A program made the translations under genes and the position numbers. A stretch of 51,334 nucleotides of DNA, taken from the NCBI GenBank assembly GCA_005881615.1, contig VBBR01000034.1:1-51334 (forward strand), read 5' to 3'. Positions 8,710 to 18,219 of the stretch are shown in pieces. Below the pieces are notes generated by a model. The model made no database searches. It had not been told where the DNA came from and saw only the letters and a list, made by a program, of their open reading frames with translations. Source of the stretch: Candidatus Bathyarchaeota archaeon. GTDB lineage: Archaea > Thermoproteota > Bathyarchaeia > 40CM-2-53-6. Within the stretch, counting starts at the first letter, position 1, and every line of letters starts with the position of its first letter.

Positions 8710-10629
8710 TTATCTGAGTCTTATTGATTCGAGTACATCGGGCACGACTGTTTTGATTCCAAATATGCGGTTGACGTTCTGAGCGAATAGGTCAGATTTT
8801 CTTCTCTCTCCGTGGTTGACGATAATTTTCGTCGGCTTCGGAGTCATTCTCTTGATGAACCCTAGGAGCTGGTTTCTGTCTGAATGTCCTGAAAATCCTT
8901 CTATGGATTCTACTCTCATGTTTACTTTCACCATTTCCATTTTGCCGTCGTGGGCGTAGAGAGAGACCTCCTTGAGACCGTTCTTGATTCTGTTCCCTAA
9001 TGTACCGTCCACTTGGTAGCTGACGTAGGCGAGTGTATTTCTCGGGTCGGGTGCAAGGTGTCGGAAGTAGTCTATCGCGGGGCCGCCTTCGAGCATCCCT
9101 GATGTAGCGATGATTACGCAGGGTCCACCGGCGATGATTTCCTCTCTATCGCTCGGGTGAGTTACGGGGTGGAAGTATTCGGATTGGAATGGGTTGATGT
9201 CTTTGTGGAGGATCTGTTCTTTGATGTCGCGAACTAGGTATTCAGGGAAGGCTGTGTGGATTGCGGTTGCCTCGTTGACCATTCCTTCGATGTAGATTGG
9301 GAGTTCTCGGAGAGCGCCGTTTTTCATGTACGCGTCTAGGACGAGCATTATTTCTTGAGCTCGTCCAACTGCGGGAACTGGTATCAGCACTTTTCCTCCT
9401 TTTTCGACTGTGTCGTTGACGATGCTGACGAGCTTGCCTTCTACTCCTTCTCTGTCGGGCATGATGTCGTCGGGTCCTCCGTACGTGCTCTCGATGATGA
9501 GTGTTTCAGCTCTTGGGAACAATGCTGTGGCCGGATCGAGCATCATGGTTCGTCCGAACTTGAAGTCGGCGCTGTAGACTATGTTGTGGAGACCCTCACC
9601 TATGTGAAGATGGACCATGGAGCTTCCAAGGATATGGCCGGCGTTATGGAAGGTGAGTTTGATGTCCGGAGCCACGTCTGTAACTACGTTGTAGCGCAGT
9701 GGTATGGTGTGAGTTACGACTTCTCTGACGTCTTTTTGGTCGTAGGGAGAGTATTCGCCTTCCCTGCTGTGAACATCGAGATAGTCTAACTGGTGGAGTG
9801 TCATCAGGGTCTGTGTCGGTTCCGAGCAGTAGACGGGTCCGTCATAGCCATACTTGTAGAGGAAGGGGAGTATTCCGCAATGGTCGAGGTGGGCGTGAGA
9901 TATGACTACTGCATCAAGCTTTTCCAGGTCAAATTCGTCCGTATCGAACCTTGGGTACGCTGAAGTGGGGTCTTGGGCTCCAGGGTTTATTCCGCTGTCC
10001 AGCAGGACGCTGCTTGATCCTGCTTGGATCAGCATGGCGGCTCGTCCAACTTCATGAAACGCTCCAAGGGTTACGAGTCGAACGTAGCCGGCTTTACTAA
10101 ACGTGGGTCGAAAGATTCTTTCTCCGACGTCACGGAGGATCCTGCTGCGCTCTTCGCTTTCGGTGTGAAGGATGTGTCTGGTGCTTGAAATGATCTTGGA
10201 GTGCAGGGGTGGTGCTCTGAGGATTCTTGGCCGCCATCTTGTCTCTTTCACGACCTGTTGCAGGACGGTAGCCTCTTTCCCAATTGCCACCCCGGGCTTG
10301 GCTGCTTCCACCACTACCTCTCCGAGGCTAGGGTCGAAGTTGATCGAGGAGATTTCAGCTTCGAGGGGAATGATTTTTCGAATGTACGCCTCGGCCTCTC
10401 GTTCTGGAAGCCGTATGGATTGATCAGATCGGATGACGATTCTCTTGTGAAGAAGGTTAACGATCTCGGTCACAACGTAGTTCTGTTCAGCAAGCAAACC
10501 GACGTTCTTTACGTAGATCGCAAGTCGTGGCCCTTCGAATTCTATACGAGTTATCTCGGCGTCTTTCGGCATATGCTCTACGATGGTTTCGCGTATCTTT
10601 GCGTGCACGTCATTGTAGGTTCTAGTCAA
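8710..10629 (-). CDS. KH-domain beta-CASP ribonuclease aCPSF1
   Basis: HAHLDHCG, metallo-beta-lactamase and beta-CASP motifs (SGHSDRNQL, NHGE), N-terminal KH region. Confidence 0.95.
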   Translation of the reverse strand: MTRTYNDVHAKIRETIVEHMPKDAEITRIEFEGPRLAIYVKNVGLLAEQNYVVTEIVNLLHKRIVIRSDQSIRLPEREAEAYIRKIIPLEAEISSINFDPSLGEVVVEAAKPGVAIGKEATVLQQVVKETRWRPRILRAPPLHSKIISSTRHILHTESEERSRILRDVGERIFRPTFSKAGYVRLVTLGAFHEVGRAAMLIQAGSSSVLLDSGINPGAQDPTSAYPRFDTDEFDLEKLDAVVISHAHLDHCGILPFLYKYGYDGPVYCSEPTQTLMTLHQLDYLDVHSREGEYSPYDQKDVREVVTHTIPLRYNVVTDVAPDIKLTFHNAGHILGSSMVHLHIGEGLHNIVYSADFKFGRTMMLDPATALFPRAETLIIESTYGGPDDIMPDREGVEGKLVSIVNDTVEKGGKVLIPVPAVGRAQEIMLVLDAYMKNGALRELPIYIEGMVNEATAIHTAFPEYLVRDIKEQILHKDINPFQSEYFHPVTHPSDREEIIAGGPCVIIATSGMLEGGPAIDYFRHLAPDPRNTLAYVSYQVDGTLGNRIKNGLKEVSLYAHDGKMEMVKVNMRVESIEGFSGHSDRNQLLGFIKRMTPKPTKIIVNHGERRKSDLFAQNVNRIFGIKTVVPDVLESIRLR

Positions 10630-10674
10630 TTCTCTCTACGACTGTGATATCTGTGGAAGGTTTGAAAGAAGGGG

Positions 10675-11274
10675 TCAGGCGTGCAGGATGTGCTTCTTCT
10701 CGTCCTCTGGCAGTTCCCTGTATCCTTCCTTCGTGATTATGGCAACATCGAAACTGTCGCCGCTTGCAGAATCTCTCTTCATTGCTGAATCGACGGCTCT
10801 GACAACTACGGGAATCGACTCCTTCACGTTCATTGAGTCCTTCCACTCTGACTCGAGGACTCCGTAGGCGACGGGAGATCCGGATCCGGTTGAGACGTAT
10901 TTCTCCTCCATCATGCTTCCAAGAGGATCCAGGGCATAGATGTGCCCTCCACTGTCGTCTACTCCTCCAATGAGGGCCTGGACTCCGAGAGGGTAGTATC
11001 TGGCGCCGAAAAGGATGTTAGAGACCAATCTGGCTGCGGAGTTCACCGGGATTGGCCTTGCGAGGTCAAGTCTGTAGAGCGAAGAGTTTGCTCTAAGCAT
11101 TTCCACCAATGCCTGCGCATCTCCTACCGTTCCTGCGATGGTCATAGCTAGGTGATGGTCGATCCGATAGACTTTCTTGGCGTGTTTATGGGCGACAAAG
11201 GATCCCATAGTGGCTCGAGTGTCAGTCGTAAGAATGACTCCGTCCTTACAGACGACACCGATTGTCGTTGTCAT
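10675..11274 (-). CDS. psmB: Proteasome subunit beta with intact Thr1
   Basis: MTTTIGVVCKDGVILTTDTRATMGSFVAHKHAKKVYRI; T1, D17, K33 aligned. Confidence 0.93.
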   Translation of the reverse strand: MTTTIGVVCKDGVILTTDTRATMGSFVAHKHAKKVYRIDHHLAMTIAGTVGDAQALVEMLRANSSLYRLDLARPIPVNSAARLVSNILFGARYYPLGVQALIGGVDDSGGHIYALDPLGSMMEEKYVSTGSGSPVAYGVLESEWKDSMNVKESIPVVVRAVDSAMKRDSASGDSFDVAIITKEGYRELPEDEKKHILHA

Positions 11275-11435
11275 TTCAGAACTCTCATCTTTGATGGTCT
11301 CGGGCTTTCCAACTTGTCGTGTGTCCAGTTGTTTTTCTTAGATCATGGCTTTCCCGGAAACGGAAAGATTTGCTTCTGAATCGGTTTCTGATAGCTTAAA
11401 AACGTTTTCAGCGATAGCTAAGCTGTTTGATCTGC

Positions 11436-11461
11436 GTTGGATCGTTCATTGTCGATCCAAC
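11436..11461. terminator. Perfect 9-bp inverted repeat downstream of larE
   Basis: GTTGGATCG-ttcattgt-CGATCCAAC; no strong T run, so function uncertain. Confidence 0.45.
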
Positions 11462-11477
11462 AGTTCTCAGGCTCAAA

Positions 11478-12347
11478 TCACTCATTTGTTGTGTTAATTA
11501 TCGGAAGCAGATAGTCATGCGCTGTAGCTGCTGTGTCTTGTCTGCTTGGGTATTTCCGTGGTCCGATAGTTACACTTGTGAACCCTATTAGTCTAAGTTC
11601 CTTCTTCACACGGTTCATCAAGCGGTTTCGATGAAACAATAGTAGCTCTTCTTGGGACACTTCGATCGCCGCACCCTCTCCATGATGCCTGACTCTTATG
11701 TCTCGGGCACCACTCAAGCGCTTCACCGTCGATTCCGCCTGTCCGACCTGAGATAACTTCTCGACAGTGATCTCTTCGCCATGCGGTATCCTGGATGATA
11801 GACAAGGCATTGCTGGTTTGTCCCAAACCTCAAGTCCGAAAAGGTGAGCGGTCTCTCGTACGTCTTTCTTAGAGAAACCTGCCTCTGCTAGAGGGCTTCT
11901 TACCCCAGCCTCCTTAGCCGCCAGAAGTCCGGGCCTAGTATCTCCAAGATCATCAAGCTGGGTTCCATCAAGAATCGCCTCAAATCCGGAACGGTCAGCT
12001 TGGCGTCTCAGTTCGCGATAGAGTGTGTCCTTGCAGTAATAGCATCTGTTCGTGGGGTTCGCCGTGTAGCTTGCGTTATGAACCTCATCGGTGGCCACAA
12101 CAATGTGTCTGATCCCAATGCCTCTAGCAGTTTTCTTCGCGATTTCGATCTCTCCCGGGGCGAGGGATTCGGAGACAGCCGTTACAGCGGCTACTCGATC
12201 TCCCAACGCCTTGCGTGCAAGAGCTGCGACCAGTGAGCTGTCCACTCCTGCGGATAAGGCGACAACTGCTCCGTTGAATTGCTCGATAATGTGAACGGCC
12301 TTCTCTATCTTCGCTTGCAAACCTACCTTGAAAGGGCTAGGCAACAT
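11478..12347 (-). CDS. larE: LarE-type ATP-dependent sacrificial sulfur transferase
   Basis: VVALSAGVDSSLVAALARKAL PP-loop; NRCYYCKDTLY; CLSSRIPHG. ORF runs to 12392 but the ATG at 12347 fits the family start and promoter better. Confidence 0.9.
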   Translation of the reverse strand: MLPSPFKVGLQAKIEKAVHIIEQFNGAVVALSAGVDSSLVAALARKALGDRVAAVTAVSESLAPGEIEIAKKTARGIGIRHIVVATDEVHNASYTANPTNRCYYCKDTLYRELRRQADRSGFEAILDGTQLDDLGDTRPGLLAAKEAGVRSPLAEAGFSKKDVRETAHLFGLEVWDKPAMPCLSSRIPHGEEITVEKLSQVGQAESTVKRLSGARDIRVRHHGEGAAIEVSQEELLLFHRNRLMNRVKKELRLIGFTSVTIGPRKYPSRQDTAATAHDYLLPIINTTNE

Positions 12348-12372
12348 ATTCAAGACATGCCACTCGTAACGA

Positions 12373-12378
12373 TTTAAA
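12373..12378. promoter_or_regulatory. Symmetric TATA-like TTTAAA between divergent larE and larB
   Basis: 26 bp from the larE ATG (12347) and 28 bp from the larB TTG (12406). Confidence 0.5.
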
Positions 12379-12405
12379 CAGTTCACGCGCAAAGAGAATG
12401 ATCAA

Positions 12406-13176
12406 TTGTCTTCCCTGAAAAAGTTTGAGCGAAGCCGAAGACTATTCGAAAAGAAGGAAAGAATGCTTGCCATCGCAAGTCTCTCTCGGTTCGCGAAGCT
12501 TGACGTCGGCCGTGAAAAACGCAAAGGACTTCCCGAAGTCATTCTAGCGGAAGGCAAGCTTGCTCGCGATGTTGCGAAGATTAGCCAGGCAATGGTAAAA
12601 CGGACCGGCCGTGCAATTATCAGTCGCTGTGACCCACGCCAGGTCAGGGCTGTTAGATCCGGCTTGGGAAACGGGTCGAAAGTCGAATACTTTCCACGCT
12701 CTCGAATGGTGGTAGTAAAATCGAGGAGCTACAAGCCAAGGCGTACAGGCGGTAGGGTGGCGATATTGACTGCGGGAACTTCGGACATACCCATAGCTGA
12801 GGAAGCAGAGGTTATCGCTCGGGAGATGGGGTGCGAAACCAGGTCATTCTATGATGTAGGCGTCGCCGGGATTCACCGTTTGTTCGAGCCAGTTAGCGAT
12901 CTACTCGGGTGGGATTGTGATGTCATTCTTGTGGTCGCCGGTCGTGAAGGAGCACTCCCTACTGTTGTAGCGGGAATTGTAGATGTCCCGGTCATAGGAG
13001 TTCCCACTTCCAGAAGCTATGGATTCGGGGAAAAAGGTCTCGCGGCCCTAGCTGCGATGCTGCAGTCATGTTCCCTGGGAATGGCCGTGGTTAACATAGA
13101 TGGAGGAGTGGGTGCTGGAGCGGTCGCGGCGCTGATGGCGAACCGAGTAGGCGAATACCGGATGAGGAGAGACTAG
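12406..13176 (+). CDS. larB: LarB, nickel-pincer cofactor biosynthesis protein
   Basis: RVAILTAGTSDIPIAEEAEVIAREMGCET...VVAGREGALPTVVAGIVDVPVIGVPTSRSYG. Confidence 0.93.
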   Translation: MSSLKKFERSRRLFEKKERMLAIASLSRFAKLDVGREKRKGLPEVILAEGKLARDVAKISQAMVKRTGRAIISRCDPRQVRAVRSGLGNGSKVEYFPRSRMVVVKSRSYKPRRTGGRVAILTAGTSDIPIAEEAEVIAREMGCETRSFYDVGVAGIHRLFEPVSDLLGWDCDVILVVAGREGALPTVVAGIVDVPVIGVPTSRSYGFGEKGLAALAAMLQSCSLGMAVVNIDGGVGAGAVAALMANRVGEYRMRRD

Positions 13177-13204
13177 CGTCAGCAATCGGGAGTAATGCGA
13201 AGTT

Positions 13205-14242
13205 TTGGGCGTAGATCTAGGGGACATAATTACTCGTTCCAAGAGTTCGCTGGACGAGTTTTCAGGAAAGACTTTCGCGGTCGACGCCTACAACGCGCTC
13301 TATCAGTTTCTCGCGATAATTCGCGGGCCCACCGGCGAGCCGCTGATGGACCGGCAGAGCAGAGTTACTAGCCACTTGAGCGGGCTCCTTTACCGAACGA
13401 CCAACTTGGCAGAGAGAGGAATCAGGCTCGTGTACGTCTTCGATGGGAAACCTCCAAGTCTCAAAGATACGGAAATAAAGCGAAGACAAGTCGTCAAAGT
13501 CGAGGCCACAACGAGATACGAATCCGCGCTGTCAACCGGGAAGTTTGAGGAAGCGAAAAGGTACGCTCAGGCTACTTCCAGCCTTAAGGACTTGATGATT
13601 GATGATGCTCACAAACTTCTCCAGTATCTGGGCGTCCCGATCGTCCAAGCTCCATCTGAAGGAGAAGCTCAGGCCGCCCACATGGCCGCTCGCGGAGATG
13701 TTTGGGCCGCGGTCAGCCAAGATTATGACTCGTTGCTATTCGGGGCTCGGAGACTTGTCCGGAATCTGGCGATAAGTGGAAAGAGAAAGCTGCCCATGCG
13801 AGAGGCCTATGTTCAGGTAGAGCCGGAACTGGTAGACCTCGAGTCAACTCTACAGACTCTCCAACTATCACGAGAACAACTCGTGGACTTGGGGATACTC
13901 ATTGGAACAGATTTCAACCCCGACGGTTTCAAAGGAATAGGGCCTAAGACAGCGCTGAAACTGGTCAGAGAATACGGCAAGATCGAGAAAATCGCAGAAT
14001 CGAACAGGGAAGTGGTCCCACCACCAGAGCTGGACAGAATTAGAGAGATATTTCTGAAGCCAGCAGTCACCTCGAACTACAGTCTATTGTGGCGTGAAGC
14101 AGATGTCGAATCTCTTGTCCGGTTCCTCTGCGGGGAGAGAGACTTCAATGAGGAGAGAGTCCGGACAGCCGTGGAACGGGCAAAGACTGCGATGGCCAGA
14201 GAGAATGGGAAAAAAACGCTTGAGTCATTCTTCGGCACCTAA
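13205..14242 (+). CDS. fen: Flap endonuclease 1
   Basis: MGVDLGDII...[59 protein letters not shown]-terminal LESFFG PIP-like box. Confidence 0.96.
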   Translation: MGVDLGDIITRSKSSLDEFSGKTFAVDAYNALYQFLAIIRGPTGEPLMDRQSRVTSHLSGLLYRTTNLAERGIRLVYVFDGKPPSLKDTEIKRRQVVKVEATTRYESALSTGKFEEAKRYAQATSSLKDLMIDDAHKLLQYLGVPIVQAPSEGEAQAAHMAARGDVWAAVSQDYDSLLFGARRLVRNLAISGKRKLPMREAYVQVEPELVDLESTLQTLQLSREQLVDLGILIGTDFNPDGFKGIGPKTALKLVREYGKIEKIAESNREVVPPPELDRIREIFLKPAVTSNYSLLWREADVESLVRFLCGERDFNEERVRTAVERAKTAMARENGKKTLESFFGT

Positions 14243-14892
14243 TCATTGAAACCGAACTTCCCGACAAGTGGGACAAATGCGACCCCTCCCAAGGAATCCC
14301 GCTCTAAGGCTCCATCAGGTTTTTTCCTGACACGAACAAGTTCTTGCGGGAACATTCTTCCTCCTACAGGCATAACTAGGATTCCGTTGGGCTTCAACTG
14401 TTCCAGCAAGGGGGGCGGGATCCTGGGTGCTGCCGCTGTCACCAGTATTCTGTCATAGGGGGCTCGCTCTGCGTATCCTAACGATCCATCGCCTTGGAAT
14501 AGCGTGACACGGTTGGCGTATCCTGCTTGACTCAGGTTATTCCTCGCAATCGCGACCAGCTTGTCGACGTATTCAACCGTGAAAACGTGTCCAGTGTCCC
14601 CGACTATTTCTGCAATAGTAGCGGCATGGTATCCGCTCCCGGCACCTACTTCTAACACCTTCATCCCTTGCCGTAGCTCCAATGCCTCGTCCATTATGGC
14701 CACCATGTAACGCCCGGCTGGTCAGCCGAGTGGCGCACTGATCGTCTGGCCATGATCCGTTGGCAAAGGAGTATCACTGTAAGCGTATTGGCGAAGGTGG
14801 GTGGACGCGAACAGTTCTCGCCGCACCTTTCTCATTGCATCGACGACCTCGCGGGTTTTGAGGACCCCTTCTGCGACGAGCGCCTGGACCAA
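14239..14892 (-). CDS. pcm: Protein-L-isoaspartate O-methyltransferase, interrupted by a candidate 21-nt intron (14709-14729)
   Basis: ORF track shows only [29 protein letters not shown]..., but the same frame upstream reads [54 protein letters not shown] before a TGA inside the insert. Removing 21 nt gives a 633-nt ORF (210 aa) from a TTG at 14892. Start codon is tentative. Confidence 0.85.
14709..14729 (-). other. Candidate BHB pre-mRNA intron (21 nt) in pcm
   Basis: Sense GUG-CGCC-AC^U-CGGCUG-AC-CAGCCG-GGCG-UU^A-CAU: outer helix GUG/CAU, 3' bulge UUA, 4-bp helix CGCC/GGCG, 5' bulge ACU, inner helix CGGCUG/CAGCCG. Cutting after nt 2 of each bulge joins CCAC+ACATG. Confidence 0.8.
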
Positions 14893-14997
14893 TCTTTCCC
14901 TCTCACTTGCGTAATCTACGGACCTCGGTCATCCCTCCGGTCCGTCAAAGCAGAGCTGAGCATATTAGACTCTCTAGTTTGTCTAGCGCAAGTCCCG

Positions 14998-15417
14998 ATG
15001 AACTTCAGGTTTTATGCTCGCGGCCATCCGGCAGTATTGTCGACGCATACAACAACCTTGGAGCTTACAAAGGAGGCCGCCCTTAGCAAAAATGGAAATT
15101 GCATCATCGCGGTTGGGTCTTCCGCAGGATTGCGAGACTTGCCTCAAGCTATGAAAAACGCTCTATCCAGCGAAACCTGTAGAGCCCGCCTAACTCTGAC
15201 GCTAGGGGATCATCGATTCTCGACAGAGGGACATGGCACGCAGGGCTTGACGTTTTCCCATCCAACAGACATCGTGGTTAGAAGGAGCGGTTTCGTGTCT
15301 GACAGGACGCTCATGGTGCACGCCAATCGAGCGGCGTCAGATCTTCCTAGATCACTGGTAGAGTTACTTCAAGACCCAAGCCGAAAGATATTGGTTGAGC
15401 TGACCGTAGAGACCTAG
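14998..15417 (+). CDS. DUF371 family protein
   Basis: MNFRFYARGHPAVLSTHTTTLELTKEAALSKNGNCIIAVGSSAGLRDLP. The listed ORF start at 14752 is antisense to pcm and unlikely. Confidence 0.8.
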   Translation: MNFRFYARGHPAVLSTHTTTLELTKEAALSKNGNCIIAVGSSAGLRDLPQAMKNALSSETCRARLTLTLGDHRFSTEGHGTQGLTFSHPTDIVVRRSGFVSDRTLMVHANRAASDLPRSLVELLQDPSRKILVELTVET

Positions 15418-16641
15418 GCTGGCTCGAGTTTCGCATCTACCGCAACCTGCCACCTCATCGGAGCGACGCCTCTCACTTTATGAGTAGCTGCGGGATTCTC
15501 AATTGTCCAACCTGAACCTTCAACGGCATTCGTAAGTTCTTTTCTGGCCTTTGACTCGCTGTCCAAACCGTCTGCGAACGTGTAATAGTGTAATATTCCT
15601 CCGTCGCGTCTAAGCGTTTCGCAAGCAGATAGGAGAAATTCCCTCGCTTGTGAGGGGTGGTTCATTATTACTCGCGTGGCTATTCCTAGGAGATTGTCTT
15701 TGATGACGGTCCGAGCATCGCCGGCCCACACTCTTACCCGGTCTTGGACCCTGTTCAGCCTTGCATTTTCCCGGATCAGCTTAGCCGCCTCAAGGTTCGC
15801 ATCGATAGCATTGACTTGTACTTCTTGCAACCGTCTTGCGATCAGAATCGAGAATGGGCCCACACCAGCAAACATGTCTACCACGCATTCACCTGGCCGG
15901 ACTTGTTCGGCGACTCTATTGTGCTCGGAGGAGAGACGGGGGGAGAAGAAGGCTTTCGAAATATCGATCTTGAAGCGGCACCCTAATTCTTTGTGGATGG
16001 TCTCCGTTCGAACGGTGCCGAGCACGTGATGGAGAGGTCGCAATCGCTGGTTGTCGGTTATCGGTCCGGCCTTTGAGTAGACTGTCTTGACGTTCTTGTG
16101 TACCTTCATCACTGCTTCGGCGATGTTCCTTTCGAACGGTTCGGTGCACGTGATGGAGAGGTCGCAATCGCTGGTTGTCGGTTATCGGTCCGGCCTTTGA
16201 GTAGACTGTCTTGACGTTCTTGTGTACCTTCATCACTGCTTCGGCGATGTTCCTTTCGAACGGTTCGGTTGTTGGAGATAGTTCTATGATAGCGATGTCT
16301 CCGATCACGTCGAACGATTTTGATACGAGAGGAACAATGCTCGACGGTAGTTGCTGCGCCAGAACTTCCTCCAGCGATCCAACAGCCGGCGACATGGAAG
16401 GAAATTTTTCTTGCGATAGGTTTTGCTTGCCTAGGGCCCTATCAAGCTGTTTTTGTTCTTCCGGTTGTGGTGCTCGGGAGAGTGGCACGTGAAGCACATC
16501 GCCTGTTGTTTGTGGTGCAAGTTTTCTGTTTAGCAGTTTGAGTTTTGCGAGGAGCTTGATCGCGTTCTCCCCCTGCGTTTTAGGAATGTTGAGAGACAGG
16601 TTTTCCTGGAGGTTGTCTGGGTCCTCCTCGTTTCGGCTCAA
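15414..16641 (-). pseudogene. Trm5-like tRNA (guanine37-N1)-methyltransferase, split by a 124-bp frameshifting duplication
   Basis: N-terminal part in 15916..16641, C-terminal part (VDMFAGVGPFSILIARR...NHP) in 15414..16112; removing one repeat copy rejoins TDNQRLRPLHHVLGTVRTETIHKELGCRFKIDISKAFFSPRLSSEHNRVA. Confidence 0.85.
16022..16269. repeat. Perfect 124-bp tandem direct repeat (16022-16145, 16146-16269)
   Basis: gcacgtgatggagaggtcgcaatcg...ttcctttcgaacggttcggt occurs twice back to back, identical by eye. Confidence 0.97.
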
Positions 16642-16657
16642 CTGTGATACTCGGGAT

Positions 16658-17167
16658 TTATCCCCTGCTGGTTCGTGCTCTGAGTCGTTCTAGAAAATCG
16701 AGATCTGCCAAGGCAACCTGCGCGGACAATCGCACATCTTCGTCCGGGTCTTGGAGTCGATCAATCAGTCCTGGGCGAGCTATCTCGTCTCCGATAGACC
16801 CGAGAGCAACTGCTGATTCATGCCTTACGAGGACACTCTCGTCGTTCGCCATAGCATCCATTAGAGCGGAAACTGCGGATTTGAACTCCAACTGGCCAAG
16901 AGAGAACGCCGCTTCATGTCTAACTAGAGGGCTTGGATCCTCTTTCAAGGTCTCGCAGAGTGCCGGAACCGCTCTCTCATCGTTCATATCTGCCAGCATG
17001 CAGACTGCGTGTATTCGGAGAAGCAGGCTCGGTCTAAGGTCGAGTACCGTCTTGAAGAAGTTAACATCACCTTTTGAGAACGCCCATTCCATTTTTTCAA
17101 GGGTCTCAAAGTCCTTTGAGTAGTCAGGAGGCGCCCTTATCGTTTCGTTCTGACCGATTGCCTTCAA
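16658..17167 (-). CDS. HEAT-repeat (PBS-lyase-like) protein
   Basis: Repeats RAVPALCETLKEDPSPLVRHEAAFSLGQL / VSALMDAMANDESVLVRHESAVALGSIGD. Confidence 0.85.
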   Translation of the reverse strand: MKAIGQNETIRAPPDYSKDFETLEKMEWAFSKGDVNFFKTVLDLRPSLLLRIHAVCMLADMNDERAVPALCETLKEDPSPLVRHEAAFSLGQLEFKSAVSALMDAMANDESVLVRHESAVALGSIGDEIARPGLIDRLQDPDEDVRLSAQVALADLDFLERLRARTSRG

Positions 17168-17284
17168 TACGATCTCACCACCCCTTGCATTAACAAAGGT
17201 TCACAGTCGTCGGGCTCTCTATGAGACAGATGGGACAATCGGTTAATCACTACGCCGGCAAATGGGTCGGATATCGGGATTATT

Positions 17285-17428
17285 TTAGCTCAATGGCGCC
17301 GTCTTGCTGATGGAGTCGCCGCTCATGGCGCGTTCGTAGCATTCTGGGCAGTAGGGACCGTCGTATGGGCCGTGTTTGGAGCAAGAAGGTCGCCGTTGAC
17401 CTTTTTCGAAGGGCTTGCGGATTTTCAA
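17285..17428 (-). CDS. Possible 47-aa zinc-finger microprotein (TTG start)
   Basis: MKIRKPFEKGQRRPSCSKHGPYDGPYCPECYERAMSGDSISKTAPLS; C-x2-H...C-x2-C; absent from the ORF track because it is short. Confidence 0.55.
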   Translation of the reverse strand: MKIRKPFEKGQRRPSCSKHGPYDGPYCPECYERAMSGDSISKTAPLS

Positions 17429-17492
17429 TCGCCGAATGATCCTCTTTTACGGAGTGCTGGGCTGTGACCGAGGGTTGATGTTGTCTCGCTGA

Positions 17493-18080
17493 TTATTCCT
17501 TACCGCCACGTCCTCTAAGGAGTTGAGCAATGGTTTCATGCTTTCTTTCGATCGCGACCGACAGGGGACTCTTTCCCTGAAAGTTCTTCGAATTTAGATC
17601 TGGGCTAGCGTTTTCGATCAGCCAGACGACCAAGTCATAGTAGCCTCTTGTAACTGCATTGTGGAGTGCGGAAGACGATCCCGCATTCGCTCCGTTTCGG
17701 AACAGGAATTGGACAAGTTCGAGATCGCCACTCCAGACTGCATGGGGCAAAAGTGGAATGCCGTGGGCTCCTTTCGAGTTTATGTTTTCGGGTTTGTCTC
17801 TGATCCTTCTCTCTACCTCTTCCCTCTGGCCCAGCATTGCTGCTGTGGAGAGTTCGAGAGGTGCTCCTTGCTCGAGCAGGTACGTCGCAAGGGGAACGTT
17901 GCCTACTTGGGCTGCGCCTTGGACCGCGGTCTCATGGTCGGTTTCGCTCCAAGCGTATGATGCGTTGAGCAACTCTGGATTCTCCTCTAGCATTTTTCTG
18001 ACTTTCTCCAGGTTCCCGTGACCCGCGATTACGAACTCGCGAATTAGATCTGTCGAGAGAGGCGTATTAGTCTGTTGCAC
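17493..18080 (-). CDS. Ankyrin-repeat protein
   Basis: ETAVQGAAQVGNVPLATYLLEQGAPLE; ALHNAVTRGYYDLVVWLIENASPDLN; SPLSVAIERKHETIAQLLRG. Confidence 0.88.
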   Translation of the reverse strand: MQQTNTPLSTDLIREFVIAGHGNLEKVRKMLEENPELLNASYAWSETDHETAVQGAAQVGNVPLATYLLEQGAPLELSTAAMLGQREEVERRIRDKPENINSKGAHGIPLLPHAVWSGDLELVQFLFRNGANAGSSSALHNAVTRGYYDLVVWLIENASPDLNSKNFQGKSPLSVAIERKHETIAQLLRGRGGKE

Positions 18081-18219
18081 GAGAAGGATATTCGATTTCG
18101 CAACCTATAACCGTTCGGAGAACAGCCCAAAGCCGGAACTCTATGTTTTGCTCATTCAGGATGGGCGGAAAAGTGCGATAGCGCCGTGGCGGGCCCGGAG
18201 GGATTTGAACCCTCGACCA

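Noticed and set aside
14706-14892. TGA in pcm as selenocysteine, readthrough or simple truncation
   Set aside because: The residues around the TGA (LG*PAGR) do not belong to the Pcm motif; removing exactly 21 nt restores it, so recoding is a poorer explanation than excision.
14752-14997. N-terminal extension of the DUF371 ORF
   Set aside because: It is antisense to the pcm 5' exon and lacks family similarity; ATG 14998 is the sensible start.
16022-16269. The 124-bp repeat as a mobile element or CRISPR-like unit
   Set aside because: It is a simple tandem copy of coding sequence with only two units, no spacers, no target duplication and no transposase.
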